A stretch of DNA of 64,000 bases from Chondrosia reniformis (taxonomy: Eukaryota; Porifera; Demospongiae; Chondrillida; Chondrillidae), in the NCBI GenBank assembly GCA_947172415.1, contig OX359202.1, forward strand, positions 6,062,899 to 6,126,898. The letters are read 5' to 3'. The number at the start of each line of letters is the position of its first letter. Within the stretch, counting starts at the first letter, position 1. The notes below the pieces were generated by a model. The model had not been told where the DNA came from. It saw nothing but the letters and a program-made list of their open reading frames with translations, and did no database searches. This document shows, piece by piece, positions 45,601 through 57,395 of the stretch. Both the position numbers and the translations under genes were made by a program.

Positions 45601-48600
45601 TTGCTTGGTATGTCCTTGTTGCTCGGTATGTCCTTGTTGCTTGGTATGTCCTTGTTGCTCGGTATGTCCTTGTTGCTTGGTATGTCCTTGTTGCTTGGTA
45701 TGTCCTTGTTGCTCGGTATGTCCTTGTTGCTCGGTATGTCCTTGTTGCTCGGTATGTCCCTGTTGCTTGGTATGTCCTTGTTGCTCAGTATGTCCTTGTT
45801 GCTCGGTATGTCCTTGTTGCTCAGTATGTCCTTGTTGCTCGGTATGTCCTTGTTGCTCGGTATGTCCCTGTTGCTTGGTATGTCCCTGTTGCTTGGTATG
45901 TCCTTGTTGCTTGGTATGTCCTTGTTGCTCGGTATGTCCTTGTTGCTCGGTATGTCCTTGTTGCTCGGTATGTCCTTGTTGCTTGGTATGTCCCCACTTC
46001 CACTTCAATGAGATACATCCAATTTTGTCTTGTCTTACATACCTATATCAATTCCATTCTCAGCAGCCCTTCATTTTTTACTTATAAATGTTTGAAAGTT
46101 GACACTTGTGGTTCCATTATCAGTTTGCTTATATATACATGTGTATAGGGGCATGTTTACACTTGGCTCTGTACAACCTCTGCCAGTGGCACAGTTTCCC
46201 ATTCCCAAACTGGATGTTACAGGCAGAGCACCACCAAAGTCAGTTTGGGACTCTAAATTATCATCCGTTCATTTATCTCTGCAGCAGTCATTTTACTATA
46301 TTTTTGTTGCCATAGAAACACTACCATAAACTTTGAACACATCACTGTGCCTGATAATATGATGTTATGGGCTCAATTTAACAATGGAGTTGCAGCTGGT
46401 TTGAGGATAACCCCTAATTTATCCAAGGTGGGTGGAAACCCTGAATACCTTATAGCGGGAAAATTTCATGAGGTTTAATGTTCACGATTTTTGCGATTTG
46501 ACCAAATTCACGTAATTTTCACTTTGTGAGGTAAGCAATATGTAGGTATGGGAATTGCGAAATGTTCGATTTTGCACAAAATTAAAACTGCGAAATGTTC
46601 GATTTTGTACGAAATTGCGAAATTTTCCCACTATACAGTATGGATAACTATATTCATCATCTACTATTCTCTCCCTCTCCCGCTCCCTCCTCAACCCTTC
46701 CCTGTAGGTTGATAGCTCTTGGATTCTCCTCAATCTGGAGAAGGAGGATCAGCAGGTCAGTAGTACAATGGCCGGCTTCTTGATGGGACTAGGTCTCAAT
46801 GGACACCTCAAACATTTATCAGAAATGGAACTCTGCAATCTACTGTCACAGGTAAAGGAATCCGATTTGTTTTAAGCTATTAATTAACTCACACCTGTTT
46901 TTTCTAATTACATTAGTGAAATAATTTCTTAATTGTCTTTGCAGAGAAATGAATTATGTACGCTTAGTCTATTAATTGGGATAGCAGCTTCAAAGTGAGG
47001 GTGGTCTTCACTTGTTCCATCCCTACCTCCAATCCCCTCTTCTTCTTCACCTGCTGACAGGTGTGGAAGTGGTGACATGCACTTCCACTCGGTGGTGACA
47101 CTCCACATCAGCTCCCTCCTCCCGACGGGGTCAGCCGATATGGACATCCCTCACAGTGTGGAGATTGCCGCTATCTTGAGTGCCGGAATACTGCATATGG
47201 AGTCTGCCAACAGACACTTAACTGAGTCAATGTTGAAGGAAATAGGTATGTAGGCAGTGATGTACAGAAATAGGTACGTACGTAGGCAGTGATGTATAGA
47301 AATAGGTACGTACGTGGGCAGCATAGTATAAGAGGCTCATATATGTATAATATGTGCAGTGTGATCTCTATAGTATAAGAGGCTCATATATGTATAATAT
47401 GTGCAGTGTGATCTCTATAGTATAAGAGGCTCATATATGTATAATATGTGCAGTGTGATCTCTATAGTATAAGAGGCTCATATATGTATAATATGTGCAG
47501 TGTGATCTCTATAGTATAAGAGGCTCATATATGTATAAGTGCAGTGTGATCTCTATAGTATAAGAGGCTCATATATGTATAATATGTGCAGTGTGACCTC
47601 TATAGTATAAGAGGCTCATATATGTATAAGTGCAGTGTGATCTCTATAGTATAAGAGGCTCATATATGTATAATATGTGCAGTGTGATCTCTATAGTATA
47701 AGAGGCTCATATATGTATAATATGTGCAGTGTGATCTCTATAGTATAAGAGGCTCATATATGTATAATATGTGCAGTGTGATCTCTATAGTATAAGAGGC
47801 TCATATATGTATAAGTGCAGTGTGATCTCTATAGTATAAGAGGCTCATATATGTATAAGTGCAGTGTGATCTCTATAGTATAAGAGGAGGGTCAAGAGAT
47901 TTGGGGACTAACACTTAATGATTTAGGGTCCATTTGATAGATTTATTTTTTATTGCGTCTTCCTTCCTTCTGTTGAATATTAATATGGATTCACTGCTGT
48001 AATACTACAAGTGTACGTCCTAGTCTCTCCTCTCCCACGCAGCTTGTGTACCTGGCCCCCAGCTGGAGTACTCTGTGGACAGGGAGTCACATGCGCTGGC
48101 TGCTGGTCTCAGTCTGGGGATGATCTGCCTGGGAGTGAGTTGTGGTCCGGTGTGCCAGCCCTCCTGCTATTGTGCAATGTATTCTGTAGGCTGGGGGGAA
48201 ATCCATTCATCTCAGCGACATGAACTTGATGCAAAAGCTGTTTGTTTACATTGAAGGAGGATCTAAGGCTTCTGTAAATATCCATGTAGTACAAACATTA
48301 TAAACATGTCCTCATTCTGCTCTCAATATCATCTATTAGATCTTAGGATCTTCTTCTCTCAAGAACAGAGGAGCCAGTCATGTTATTCTTGTATGTTTTG
48401 TTGCTATGGCAACTCTACCTTTTCAAAGTTTGCTTAGTTGCTATGGTAACCCTACCTTTTCAATATTTTCTTTGTTGCTTTCCTAGGAGGGAGATCAAAT
48501 TAATGTAAATGTATCTGGAATTCCTGCCATTTTGGCCCTGGGTCTGGCATACCTGAAAACACATGACAGGTAGTCACATGATGCTCATGTGACTTGTGGA

Positions 48601-51600
48601 GATATTTACTTTCTTTAATTACTGCAGAGATGTGTCACTCAAACTCTCCCTTCCGTCCACATGCAAGTCACTATCCCTAGTCCGGCCAGATTTCCTATTA
48701 TTCAAAGTAATGATTTGTGGATTTCGTCTTTGGTGCAGTAGCAAAATAATTCATGTATTTACTAATTTAGGTACATATAATTTACACATTTCCAAGTTCT
48801 CACTTTAGCTTTACATTCCCATTTCAGATTCTCTCTTATAATTTGATAAACTGGAATGATATTTATCCTGAAAAAGGCTTTATAAATCAGCAAATTCCTG
48901 AATTTGTCCAAAAATGGAGTTTCAAGTTCAATCAAGTCTCAAGCAGCAAGGTTGACATAGAAGCCATGAGGTTTGTGTAAGCCATATATACATCAATATA
49001 CTGGACCTTTGGCCTTTGACCTTTGACCTGTATTAATTCTGTTTACTCATCTCTCCAGCCAAGCAGAGGTGAACATTGTAGCAGGGGCATGTCTGGCTAT
49101 TGGGTTGAGATATGCAGGAACAGCAGATAGAAAGGCTTATAGAACTCTGGTATGCATCCAACCCCAGGATATTATCTTGTATATTTCAGTATATTACATG
49201 GTTAGTGATGACCCCATTGTAGATGGACTATATGAGATATTACCTTCTCAAAATGGATGACCCAAATTCCAGTAATCTAGTTGGAAGAGTTGCACTTGAG
49301 AAATGCATGAATCTAACTCTTTTATCAGCATCAATGGTACGAGCCACACCCACTTTCAGTCAAAGACCACACCCATCACTTGTTTGAGCTGCAACTACTC
49401 CTCATTGTATATTGGTAACACATGCTACTGTAATAGTTTTTGTCTAGACTAAAATAGACTCCATGGCAACCAAAATCCCCTATGACATCATCATATCACA
49501 TGACTATTTTTTACAAGGTCATGAATGGGACTGGGGATCTGGAAGTGTTCCGGTACGTCAGACATCTCGGAAGGAGGAAGTCTCTAGGAGAGGTCACCTA
49601 TGGCAACCACATGGCCATCCACATGGCCCTGGGGTTCCTCTTTCTAGGGGGTTGTCAGTACTCCCTGGAGAACACAAACAAGGCAGTGGCCGTTCTCCTG
49701 ACTGCAGTGTATCCAACATTTCCACTTGAGAGCTCTGATAACCGGTAACCACAACCACTTCAACTGTATATGTAATGATTACTGGTAACCACAACCACTT
49801 CAACTGTATATGTAATGATTACTGGTAACCACAACCACTTCAACTGTATATGTAATGATTACTGGTAACCACAACCACTTCAACTGTATATGTAATGATT
49901 ACTGGTAACCACAACCACTTCAACTGTATATGTAATGATTACTGGTAACCACAACTACTTCAACTGTATACATTCACAATTAATGGCAACCATATCTTTA
50001 TGAAGATGATGTTTCAGATTATATTTGTGTCATATAATGGGTGTGTCATACTGAAGGAGGGTGGTTGCCTAGTAACAATATTATTGTCTTTGAAACTCAT
50101 TTGAAATATGGCAACTATTTGGGGATGCATCTCCAGAATGAGGAGGTATGGCAGATGTTAGGGCTGATCTGCACCGCCGGCACTTCAAGGGGAGCCTCCT
50201 ATCAACCTGTATTTGGACTGACTGACATACTTCTAATAATTTATGATCCTGTGTACGAGGCCGATGGGAAGTTATTTTAAGTGGTCATAACATATGTTAC
50301 ATTCCACAAGGCTTCAACTCCATATTAGGATTGTAGTAGTTATTCTGAATGTCATGTAACACTCATCGGAATGCAGCTATACAACATTATAATAAAAATG
50401 TTTACTTCTCTCATGCGCTGGCAGATACCATTTGCAGGCCTTCAGGCACCTCTATGTGATGGCTGCTGAAAGACGTTTTCTTTTGCCCCGAAATGTTGAG
50501 AATGGAAAGGCTTGTTCCGTTCCAGCCGTTCTACACATGAAAGACGGTAGCTCATTCCAGATTAGTTTGCCCACAATATTACCAAGTTGGGAAACCATAG
50601 AAAAGGTAATTATTTGTCAATTAATATGTCTACTGATTGATTAATTAACCATCTCTTTAAGGATGGTACAGTTTTAAGAAATTATCGATCAAAATAAATA
50701 ATTTTATATGTAAACAATTTCATCCCATAAATATACTATCTATATAATGTCCTCTGTTGGACAGCTGGTGATGACTGGCATGGCTTCACTCCATACAGGT
50801 AGAAGTGAAAGGAGAAAGGTACTGGGAGTTTGTACTCAATGTTACAGAAGACATTCAAAGGTTCGTTTCATATTATAACAAATCCTTCTCATATCTCATC
50901 CATACAAGTACCACCATTTTGTTAGTTCAAGAAGAGGGGTCTGGCCTGCTAATATTTAAACTAGCAAGAATATGACACCCAAGGATAACTTAAATTTATA
51001 CAGTTGGAGATACAATATAAATAATGCCTTCTTGAGTAAAAGAATATATAATTTAAATATACATATTTCTCCTTCTACTTCTTCCACGTGTATGTCTTTT
51101 TAAGTTTATCCCTTCACTGGTATAGGAGTCTTCAAACCTCTGGAAGTGTATTTGTGAAGGAGAGAGTTGGTTCTTCCTCTTATGAAGATGATCCCTCTGG
51201 ACAAAGAAGCTCTCTCACGCAAGCTCTCTTTAGCAGTTACCGGGATCATGACAGCTTCTACACTTTGGGGCAGGTCAGGCACCCCATTTATATTGAGATA
51301 ATGTCATAGGATCCTGTACATATGAATAATTATAGAGAATGCACAAATTGATTTTGAAAATTTAGTGGAATCTACAGATATTATAGATGAGTGCAGGTCA
51401 GATGAAAATATAACAGTTAATCAGATTTAGTGGTGAAGTAGTGTTGAATTTAGTAGAATGATAATTGCAAAGCACTTTCTTTACATATAAACCAAGTCTT
51501 CTAAACAAGCCAAGTGCATGCTTATTTATGTTTATTTTCCTTCTTCACCTTTAGAGTATCGTCAATGTTAAAGAACTGTCAAAGAGTTCTCTGGTGCACA

Positions 51601-52508
51601 CTTATGCAACTTACTTGTGTTCTCCTGTTATCAGAAGTACTGGAAGGGTGTGTCTGACATACATACATACTCTATATTTAGTAATTTATATAACCCTCGT
51701 CCACTGTTGTAATTTTGTAGGAGTTGCCATGGCAACAGTTTTATAATTCAGTTCTTACAGAGTGTGTTCTTAAGGAGAAAATGTATCTTTTACCGTCTTA
51801 CATTAAGATTGAACAGGTATCCCTTAATTTAAGAGGAAATTTATCATTCAATGCATTGCTATATACTGTATATATATTCCCTTGTTCCTATTTCTGTTAC
51901 AGCTGGTAAGAGATTTACAAATGGGACAACCTTCCATATTTGAAGTGCAGCAATTCATGTCTGCATTGGCCTTTGTAAAGTGGTTTGCAAAGAAAGAGAT
52001 TGAGGTATAGAGATTGGTGGACCTGTCCTGCAAGTTTATTCGCTTGAATACTCCTCCTTCTCCTTGTTACAGTGTGTTTTGTCTGAAAAGTTTCTCTCAA
52101 CTCAAGAAATCAGGCTTCTCTGTGTGCTTGAGGGATCAGAAAATGGCTACCTTCAGGAGAGAGGAGGTACGTATCTTTATCACTATTCCAATACCACCAC
52201 TAGTCCTTAACCACAATGATTTCAAAGAATTAAGTATATGTATAGTACAAATAGAGAAATATAGTCTTTCTTTATCAAGTTTATCAATGCCCTTTCCCAT
52301 CATTAGTTGGCTCACCATGGCAACGTACAGAATTTGAATTAACTTTTCTTTGTTAGGTTTTAGGGATCTTTTGAGGTGGTACCTATTCGGCTCTGAAACT
52401 CCGCCTTCTAATACCACCCAAGCCATTCTCCTTGTGTGCCTGCTACAACTCAACCACATTCCACCACCTCACCTGCTGAATTTAACTCTAAAAAGTTGGT
52501 TACCATAG
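39654..52508 (+). CDS. ANAPC1: APC/C scaffold subunit APC1
   Basis: APC1 is the largest scaffold of the anaphase-promoting complex. Early exons are 39654-39707, 39766-39822, 39912-40010 (LYVCGNKVILRKG) and 40319-40444 (AFWCSFREQDGRLLECVC). Exons at about 40655-40870 give KVWPISGGLLIERS and LVFTLTHPLEDICPL. The exon at about 41166-41308 gives the WD-like FDDPSMVMSHD...HSVWILRRAAVE. Later matches include QRTMALPVAR|GMFTL...FPIPKLDVTGRAPP, AGFLMGLGLNGHL, the PC-repeat stretches with GACLAIGLRYAG and MAIHMALGFLFLGG, and DNR|YHLQAFRHLYVMAAERR. The final exon ends LTLKSWLP, stop at 52506. There are about 35 exons, all on the plus strand, and exon phases agree where checked. At least four introns begin with minisatellites that copy the donor site. 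The 5' end is duplicated at 30.8 kb. Confidence 0.95.
41490..41625 (+). mobile_element. Degenerate SINE in an APC1 intron
   Basis: GGATAGAGCACTGTTGGCTT, then AGCAAGTACTTGTGGTTTTA and TTATCAGCTC. The tail matches the SINE at 3841 and 9545. The tRNA-like head is poorly kept. A further tail-like scrap (ACTTGTGGTTCCATTATCAG) is at 46103. Confidence 0.45.
42247..42495. repeat. 23-24-bp minisatellite in an APC1 intron
   Basis: About ten copies of a unit around CCCCCTATGATGTGGTGCCAC. No coding content. Confidence 0.93.
42761..42890. repeat. 31-bp minisatellite that copies an APC1 splice donor
   Basis: The exon ends ATTAGG and the intron begins GTAAGTCCCTTCTT. The unit TTAGGGTAAGTCCCTTCTTC, with ACATAAGAGCC between units, is repeated about four times, so GG|GTAAGT is present several times. 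The last copy has lost the GT (TTAGGGAAGTCCC). Confidence 0.88.
44345..44475. repeat. GCATCACAATGCTGGGGTGTT tandem repeat
   Basis: Five to six degenerate copies of a 20-35-bp unit around TTGCATCACAATGCTGGGG in an APC1 intron. Confidence 0.88.
45010..45175. repeat. TTGTATATTGC-type tandem repeat
   Basis: Irregular repeats of CTTGTATATTGCTTGTATAT in an APC1 intron just before the exon at about 45193. Confidence 0.88.
45546..45995. repeat. 18-bp minisatellite made of an APC1 exon end plus its splice donor
   Basis: The exon ends CTGTTGCTCG at 45553 and the intron begins GTATGTC. The 18-bp unit TTGCTCGGTATGTCCTTG spans this junction and is repeated about 25 times. Each unit carries a copy of the donor CG|GTATGT or TG|GTATGT. 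The period is six codons and the exon frame stays open through the array, so use of any copy as donor would keep frame and add multiples of VARYVL. Confidence 0.95.
46448..46640. mobile_element. MITE-like element with 20-bp-scale terminal inverted repeats
   Basis: The left end TATAGCGGGAAAATTTC (46454 onward) is the inverse of GAAATTTTCCCACTATA at the right end (to about 46635), with one mismatch. Flanking bases are TA-rich. Inside is an AT-rich, non-coding stretch with two copies of GCGAAATGTTCGATTTTG. This is a non-autonomous DNA transposon in an APC1 intron; the superfamily was not settled. Confidence 0.75.
47240..47320. repeat. Three-copy repeat that copies an APC1 splice donor
   Basis: The exon ends GAAATAG at 47245 and the intron begins GTATGTAGGCAG. 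The block AGAAATAGGTACGTACGTAG recurs twice more (junctions at about 47273 and 47305), each time restoring ATAG|GTACGT. It runs directly into the 45-bp array that follows. Confidence 0.82.
47320..47890. repeat. 45-bp minisatellite in an APC1 intron
   Basis: About 13 copies of a unit containing TATAAGAGGCTCATATATGT and GCAGTGTGATCTCTATAG. Two length classes alternate, with or without a 5-6-bp ATATG segment. Confidence 0.95.
49741..49972. repeat. 40-bp minisatellite that copies an APC1 splice donor
   Basis: The exon ends GATAACCG at 49744 and the intron begins GTAACCACAACC. Six copies at exact 40-bp spacing (49745, 49785, 49825, 49865, 49905, 49945) each restart with CTG|GTAACCACAACC. Confidence 0.93.
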
Positions 52509-53862
52509 TTACTGTTATAGATTGGTATAGGTGACAGCTTTGCTTGCTTTCCTGCTATCAGTTGTCACTGTCACTGCTACCATGGCTACCACAATTACCA
52601 TGGTTACCTGTATAGAGTTACATGTGCATTCTGCTGTAGGTTCATTTGAAGATATTTTAACTAAAGGTGTCTTGGTGGGACTCCCTCAATCCTGCTGTTT
52701 AAAGATACTTGACAGCTTAAACATTGACATTCAGGATTTCAGTGCCATAGTCTAACATTTGAAACTGTCCATTGTCTTTCAGACTGACCTTTATATCTTA
52801 TCATCCATTTGTAGATTTGTCCAAATTATGAACATAGTGTCCCTATATAAACTGTCTATTGACTTACATTGTCCTAGCTAGTATTTGTATGCGTTAGAGA
52901 TTAGGCTGAAGGTTTTCAAGGAAATTGAAGAAATCTCTAGGAGTGTGTTCAGATTGAAAACCTGACCATGTTTGCAGACCATGCGGTACATTGTGTAATT
53001 ATTTGTGAATTTTGTGGTTTGAGACGAGTCACCTTGCAGAATAGGGTCTCTGTATTACAATATTCATTGCTGAAGGTATATATATACGTACAGTACACCT
53101 TTACCTAGGAGTCACTTTTAATGATATTCATTAGTAAAGGTAGAGACTTTTTTATTCACATCTCACCTGCCTTTTATAGACCCCTAAGTGAAAAGTGTCA
53201 ATTAGATTCATTGGATCATGCTCTCCACTTCAAAACACCCTGCTTGACTTCATCTTTTATTTGTGTGTGTGTATTAATTACTTTGTTTATTTATATATAT
53301 ACTTAGACCTCAAGGCAGACAGGTGGTTGAAATATAATATATAGTGTATGTATATACAGTGATAACGGCTTAATTCAATTTTGGTCCATTAGCCATTTTG
53401 GCATATTGACCTTATTGGTGTGCATCAATTGGAGTCTCAAGCAGCAAGCATCATGTATTTTTTTAAGTGGAATTTGTATTTTTATAATATTCTGCCCCAA
53501 TGTTGATAGACTAATCATCTTATATACAGTTTATAGTGCGCTAGTTGTGTGCACAGAATTAGCTGAAGTGCATGACTCCTGACTCCTTGTTGCTGTGAAA
53601 TCTCATCTTTCAAGGTGGGTGGGTGATTCTTTTCAACAATTCCTTTGAGTCAGCAAGATGTCAAATCTAAAACATTTGATAGGGAAGCATGCACATCTGA
53701 TATTATATAGAGCTCCTTTGTGTCTCATAATTGAGATACAAACTACACGCATGTGGGTGTTACCCTCAGCCCAGATGGGTAGGGTTTTCCCTGTAATATT
53801 TTAGCTGATTAAGGGGCAGACAGATCTAGACTATTCTTGTATTACATTCAAGTGTAACATTA

Positions 53863-53950
53863 GAATGGGTAGGCATGGTAACACGCATGAGAATGGGTAG
53901 GCATGGTAACACGCATGAGAATGGGTAGGCATGGTAACATGCATGAGAGA
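53863..53950. repeat. 28-bp tandem repeat, three copies
   Basis: GAATGGGTAGGCATGGTAAC followed by ACGCATGA, three times. Confidence 0.92.
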
Positions 53951-54354
53951 CCATCTCATTGTTCACAGGTGGTTTGGTAAGTCCATTATGCGTAAGACCA
54001 CGCACTTCCTCCCCACTCAGGACAAGCTGTGATCATCAATTGAAATTAAATGAGCATATAAGAGGTTTATCTAGATAATTAATGTTGAATTCAAAGTTAA
54101 TCACTTTTCAATCTTCAGCTTTTGAATAGGCAGTAATTGATATTATAGAATATCAACAGTTTTGTTTGTAATGGCACACTCCAGATCTATAACCATTTAA
54201 CTGTGAAGTTATTACTCTGTTCCTGCTTTACATTAATATATGATCACTTATATATAATTAGTACTGAATAATATTAACAATGTCGTATATAATTGTACAC
54301 CATTACATGCACTATACTGTATATACATGGGGCAGACAAATAGAGTGATGACTA

Positions 54355-54470
54355 GTGCTATATATTATTATTATTATTAAAGTGCCCATGCATGTACATA
54401 CAATAAGGTGTAGATACCTGCCAACCAGTTCTGGTTAAGGGGCACAGGGCTATACCTGGACACGTACATA
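54355..54470 (-). repeat. Reversed copy of the 38515 retroposon tail
   Basis: Runs from a TTATTATTATTA tract through AAAGTGCCCATGCATG to GGTTAAGGGGCACAGGGC and TATACCTGGACACGTAC, the reverse complement of the block at 38530-38620. Confidence 0.78.
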
Positions 54471-54753
54471 ATACAGCAACAATCTATATTATTCTAAATT
54501 TTTTTTTTGGCCTCATATTGATGTCAACCATGTCTATAGGAAAATGGTGTTTTATATTATTCATGCACATTTATTTAATTACCATCATAGAGGATCAAAG
54601 CAATAGATTGGTTATTAAACAATAAGTCATAAAAAATATGCATAAAATTAACCACATTTTACATTGAATAACACACATAGGATTTAGTACAATAAAGTCA
54701 GTTGGTCGTAACATAATAGTTGATACATATAAATATTAGACAAATAATCTATT

Positions 54754-57242
54754 TTAAGTGTTTGACTGCGTCATAGGAGGTGTTTTTGACCCATCATATG
54801 CATGTTCACATCCGCGAATCTTCTCAGAAGAGCACTCCGTTTTGGTCTGTACACTTCTCCAAATGCAGCAGACGCACACAAGTACCAAAACTGCTAAGAG
54901 CAACACAAATACACTAGCTATGGCGGACACAGCAGAAATAACAGTAAGCGAATACAAAATTGAATGGTTAGCATTCTCTTTAGGAGAATTGACATGAGGA
55001 GTTACTGAAGGGAGGAGAGAACTTGAATGTGAAGCAGCATTGTCACTTCTAGAAGAAGAAGCTATCATATTATCAGATTCTGAAAGAGAAGGAACTGTAG
55101 TTGAGGGAGAAATAACAGTACTGGATAATGTAGCTTTAGTTGTTACTGAATATTCCTCCATTGTCCTAACCAATACGTGTGGTTGAATATTGTTTACCAG
55201 TAAGTTAGTCATAATACCCTCCAATGAATTAGGAGTACCTCCAATCTTTAGAGTATTGAAGTTGGCAAGGAAACCATCTTGATTTGGACCCCAGTAAACA
55301 TTATGTAGATTATTATTTGCATAAATCCCAAATACAGTGCTGTTCCGAAATATTGTCACGGTAACGAGCCAATCTAAGGGGCCCACTTCGGCATAGGCAG
55401 AATACGGCTGATCAAAGAGACTAAACCACTGTATGAATAAGAAACCAGATTCATATAAGACAGTGAAAACTTTATAGTTGTCATAATATCCAGACATTAC
55501 GTGACCACTTTGATTGGCGACGTAGATGGAAAATGTGATGTTGACATGATAATCATAGATTTCATCCACCTTTATTATATTAACCACATCCACTCCAAGC
55601 ACCAGTACTGTAGAGAGAAAGAAAATAAAAACATTACAGGGGTGGATCTAGAAATTTGTAAGAGGGGGGATAAGATATATAGGATTGCAACCGAGAGAGG
55701 ACTTGGCTAGTATTAAATTTGGCATGTGAGGGCTCAGATATAGCAGTCATGTGACTCACTGAAAGGTATGGGGGTGGAGGGTGTGATGGTGGACGTCTGA
55801 TTTAACACTCTATTTAGCACTTCATCGGAAGGGCAAGCCTCACTTCCAAGTGAATAATGATTTAAAGGTGCCTTGATGGCCAAGTGGACATTACTGATGC
55901 ACCCTTTAAACGCTTGAGGTGCATTGGCTTGACTGGTGTCTCCTAGTACAATTTCAGTGCTATTAAATACCCATCTGGGAAGAGACACAGCGGTTTCATA
56001 CACAGCATCGTTCAACATCAGCACCAATGTCTTCCCATCACTGTAGATACTCACAAAGTTCCAGTCTCCTGGAGAAACTGCCCACTGTGGATTGATAATG
56101 TAATCTATTGGCAAATTGCCAGCATTGATTTCCAAAACTAACAGCTGGTTGTCAATACTGAGGATAATCTCACTAATATTGGTAGCATCCATCATGTAGA
56201 AAATCATTCCGGAGCTAAGTAGACTCCGAAAGTGCAGAGACACATCAAGGGTGTGTGAAGGAAGAGCAGGAAACTGGTAACCCTGAGTGCCATAGAAGGC
56301 TATAACGTTGTCATCTGTATAATAATAATAATAATATAAAGTTTAAGTAGTAAATTCTTGGAATACCGTAGCGTTGAAATAATTACACCATGCCACAAAC
56401 TCACCATTGCTACATGCAATTCCGCTATTGTGGGAACGTCTGCAATCGCAGACCCATCTTCTGGTAACCGGATTCACCACACACTCGCCCTCCCCACATG
56501 AAGCGGACACAACAGGAGAGCATTCGTTGTCCAACAGTCCACAGACGTTCTCCAACCACTGCTCACTAGGTATGAGGTTCATATGAAGCTGTATATGGTC
56601 GTATTCCGCATAAGGAAGACGCAGGCAGCCATTGAAACTAGTTTTGCTGGATAAATAGCTACTTCTGGATTCACTGGAGTGGGTCCAACTTCCAGTCAAT
56701 CCTTCTCTATAATGGTAGCCTTCTGCTAAACCCCCCACGCTCCAGCTGCTGTTACTTGTGAAGATATTAACGATCCGCTGATTAGAGATAGGATGCGGAA
56801 GGGTCTGATGACCATCCACTGTCATTGTTAGGGTTTGTTGAACTACTAAATATTCAATAATAACGGAGTGCCACGTTCCCGTACCGTTGTCTGTAAAGGA
56901 TTGAGTGAGCGAATTAAACACATCATCAGTAGGTGATGTGTATAAAAGGTCTAGTTTCGTCTCATCCAAAAACAGAAGGCAAACGGCAGCGTCATCCGGA
57001 GAAGCGTCCTTCTCTCCGGCACAAAAAAGAATGGTCTCTCCGTATCCGGGGCTGCAGCTAAATTGAAGAACTATCTCCACTCGCTCCCTCACAATTTTTG
57101 GAGCTATTTGAATTGCCGAAGCCACCGATCGATTGCTGGGTAAGTAGATAGTCTCTGTGGATCTACCATAGACTGCGCGAAATTGCAGTAGGACTGCATA
57201 AGAAAGCAGGAATGATACAATCATTTCGTTCCTTCCTACCAT
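54754..57242 (-). CDS. Type I membrane protein with laminin-G and EGF-like domains (neurexin/Crumbs-like)
   Basis: Three exons (57242-56405, 56314-55760, 55607-54754) join in phase to 748 residues. A signal peptide (MIVSFLLSYAVLLQFRAVYG) opens the protein. A first LamG-like domain follows at about 30-230 (GTGTWHSVIIEY, FNGCLRLPY). A Cys-rich EGF-like module lies at about 235-280 (CGLLDNECSPVVSASCGEGE, CDCRR). A second LamG lies at about 282-440 (GDWNFVSIYSDGKTLVLMLN, FKGCISNVHLA) and a more divergent third at about 470-620. Then come a Ser/Thr-rich stalk, one membrane span (ISAVSAIASVFVLLLAVLVL) and a 40-residue tail. The order resembles half of an alpha-neurexin or the end of Crumbs, but the tail lacks the Crumbs ERLI and a clear PDZ ligand. 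Adhesion or receptor function is inferred from domains only. Confidence 0.78.
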
Positions 57243-57395
57243 CCTCGCGATTTCACTTTACAAATGAAGTCTTCTACACTTCAGTGACTATAATAACTTT
57301 TTAACGCACGCTAAAATATATTCATTATTATAGTCTGATAACTATATTCATAGTCTTTGTGGGTTTGCGGGATCACAAAGTATGTAAACATTCCC

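Larger units (their letters stand above)
52509..54753. other. Gene-free convergent region APC1 / LamG receptor
   Basis: About 2.2 kb with no supported gene. An open frame at 52531-52755 lies just past the APC1 stop and is probably 3' UTR. A 28-bp repeat (GAATGGGTAGGCATGGTAAC) is present three times at 53863-53950. A reversed retroposon tail lies at 54355-54470. The rest is AT-rich. Confidence 0.5.

Noticed and set aside
45520-46008. Minus-strand protein of GHTEQQ repeats and plus-strand Cys-rich repeat frames
   Set aside because: These are other-frame readings of the 18-bp donor minisatellite in APC1. Only the frame continuing the upstream exon has any support.
42247-47890. CRISPR-like arrays
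   Set aside because: The repeats are contiguous, with no unique spacers of constant length, and lie in introns of a eukaryotic gene.
50041-50280. Additional APC1 exon
   Set aside because: The flanking exons join directly (DNR to YHLQAFRHLYV) as in human APC1, so this open frame is intronic.
52531-52755. Extra C-terminal exon or small gene after APC1
   Set aside because: APC1 reads to a stop at 52506 in a well-formed exon. This frame is low-complexity (VTVTATMATT) and most likely 3' UTR.
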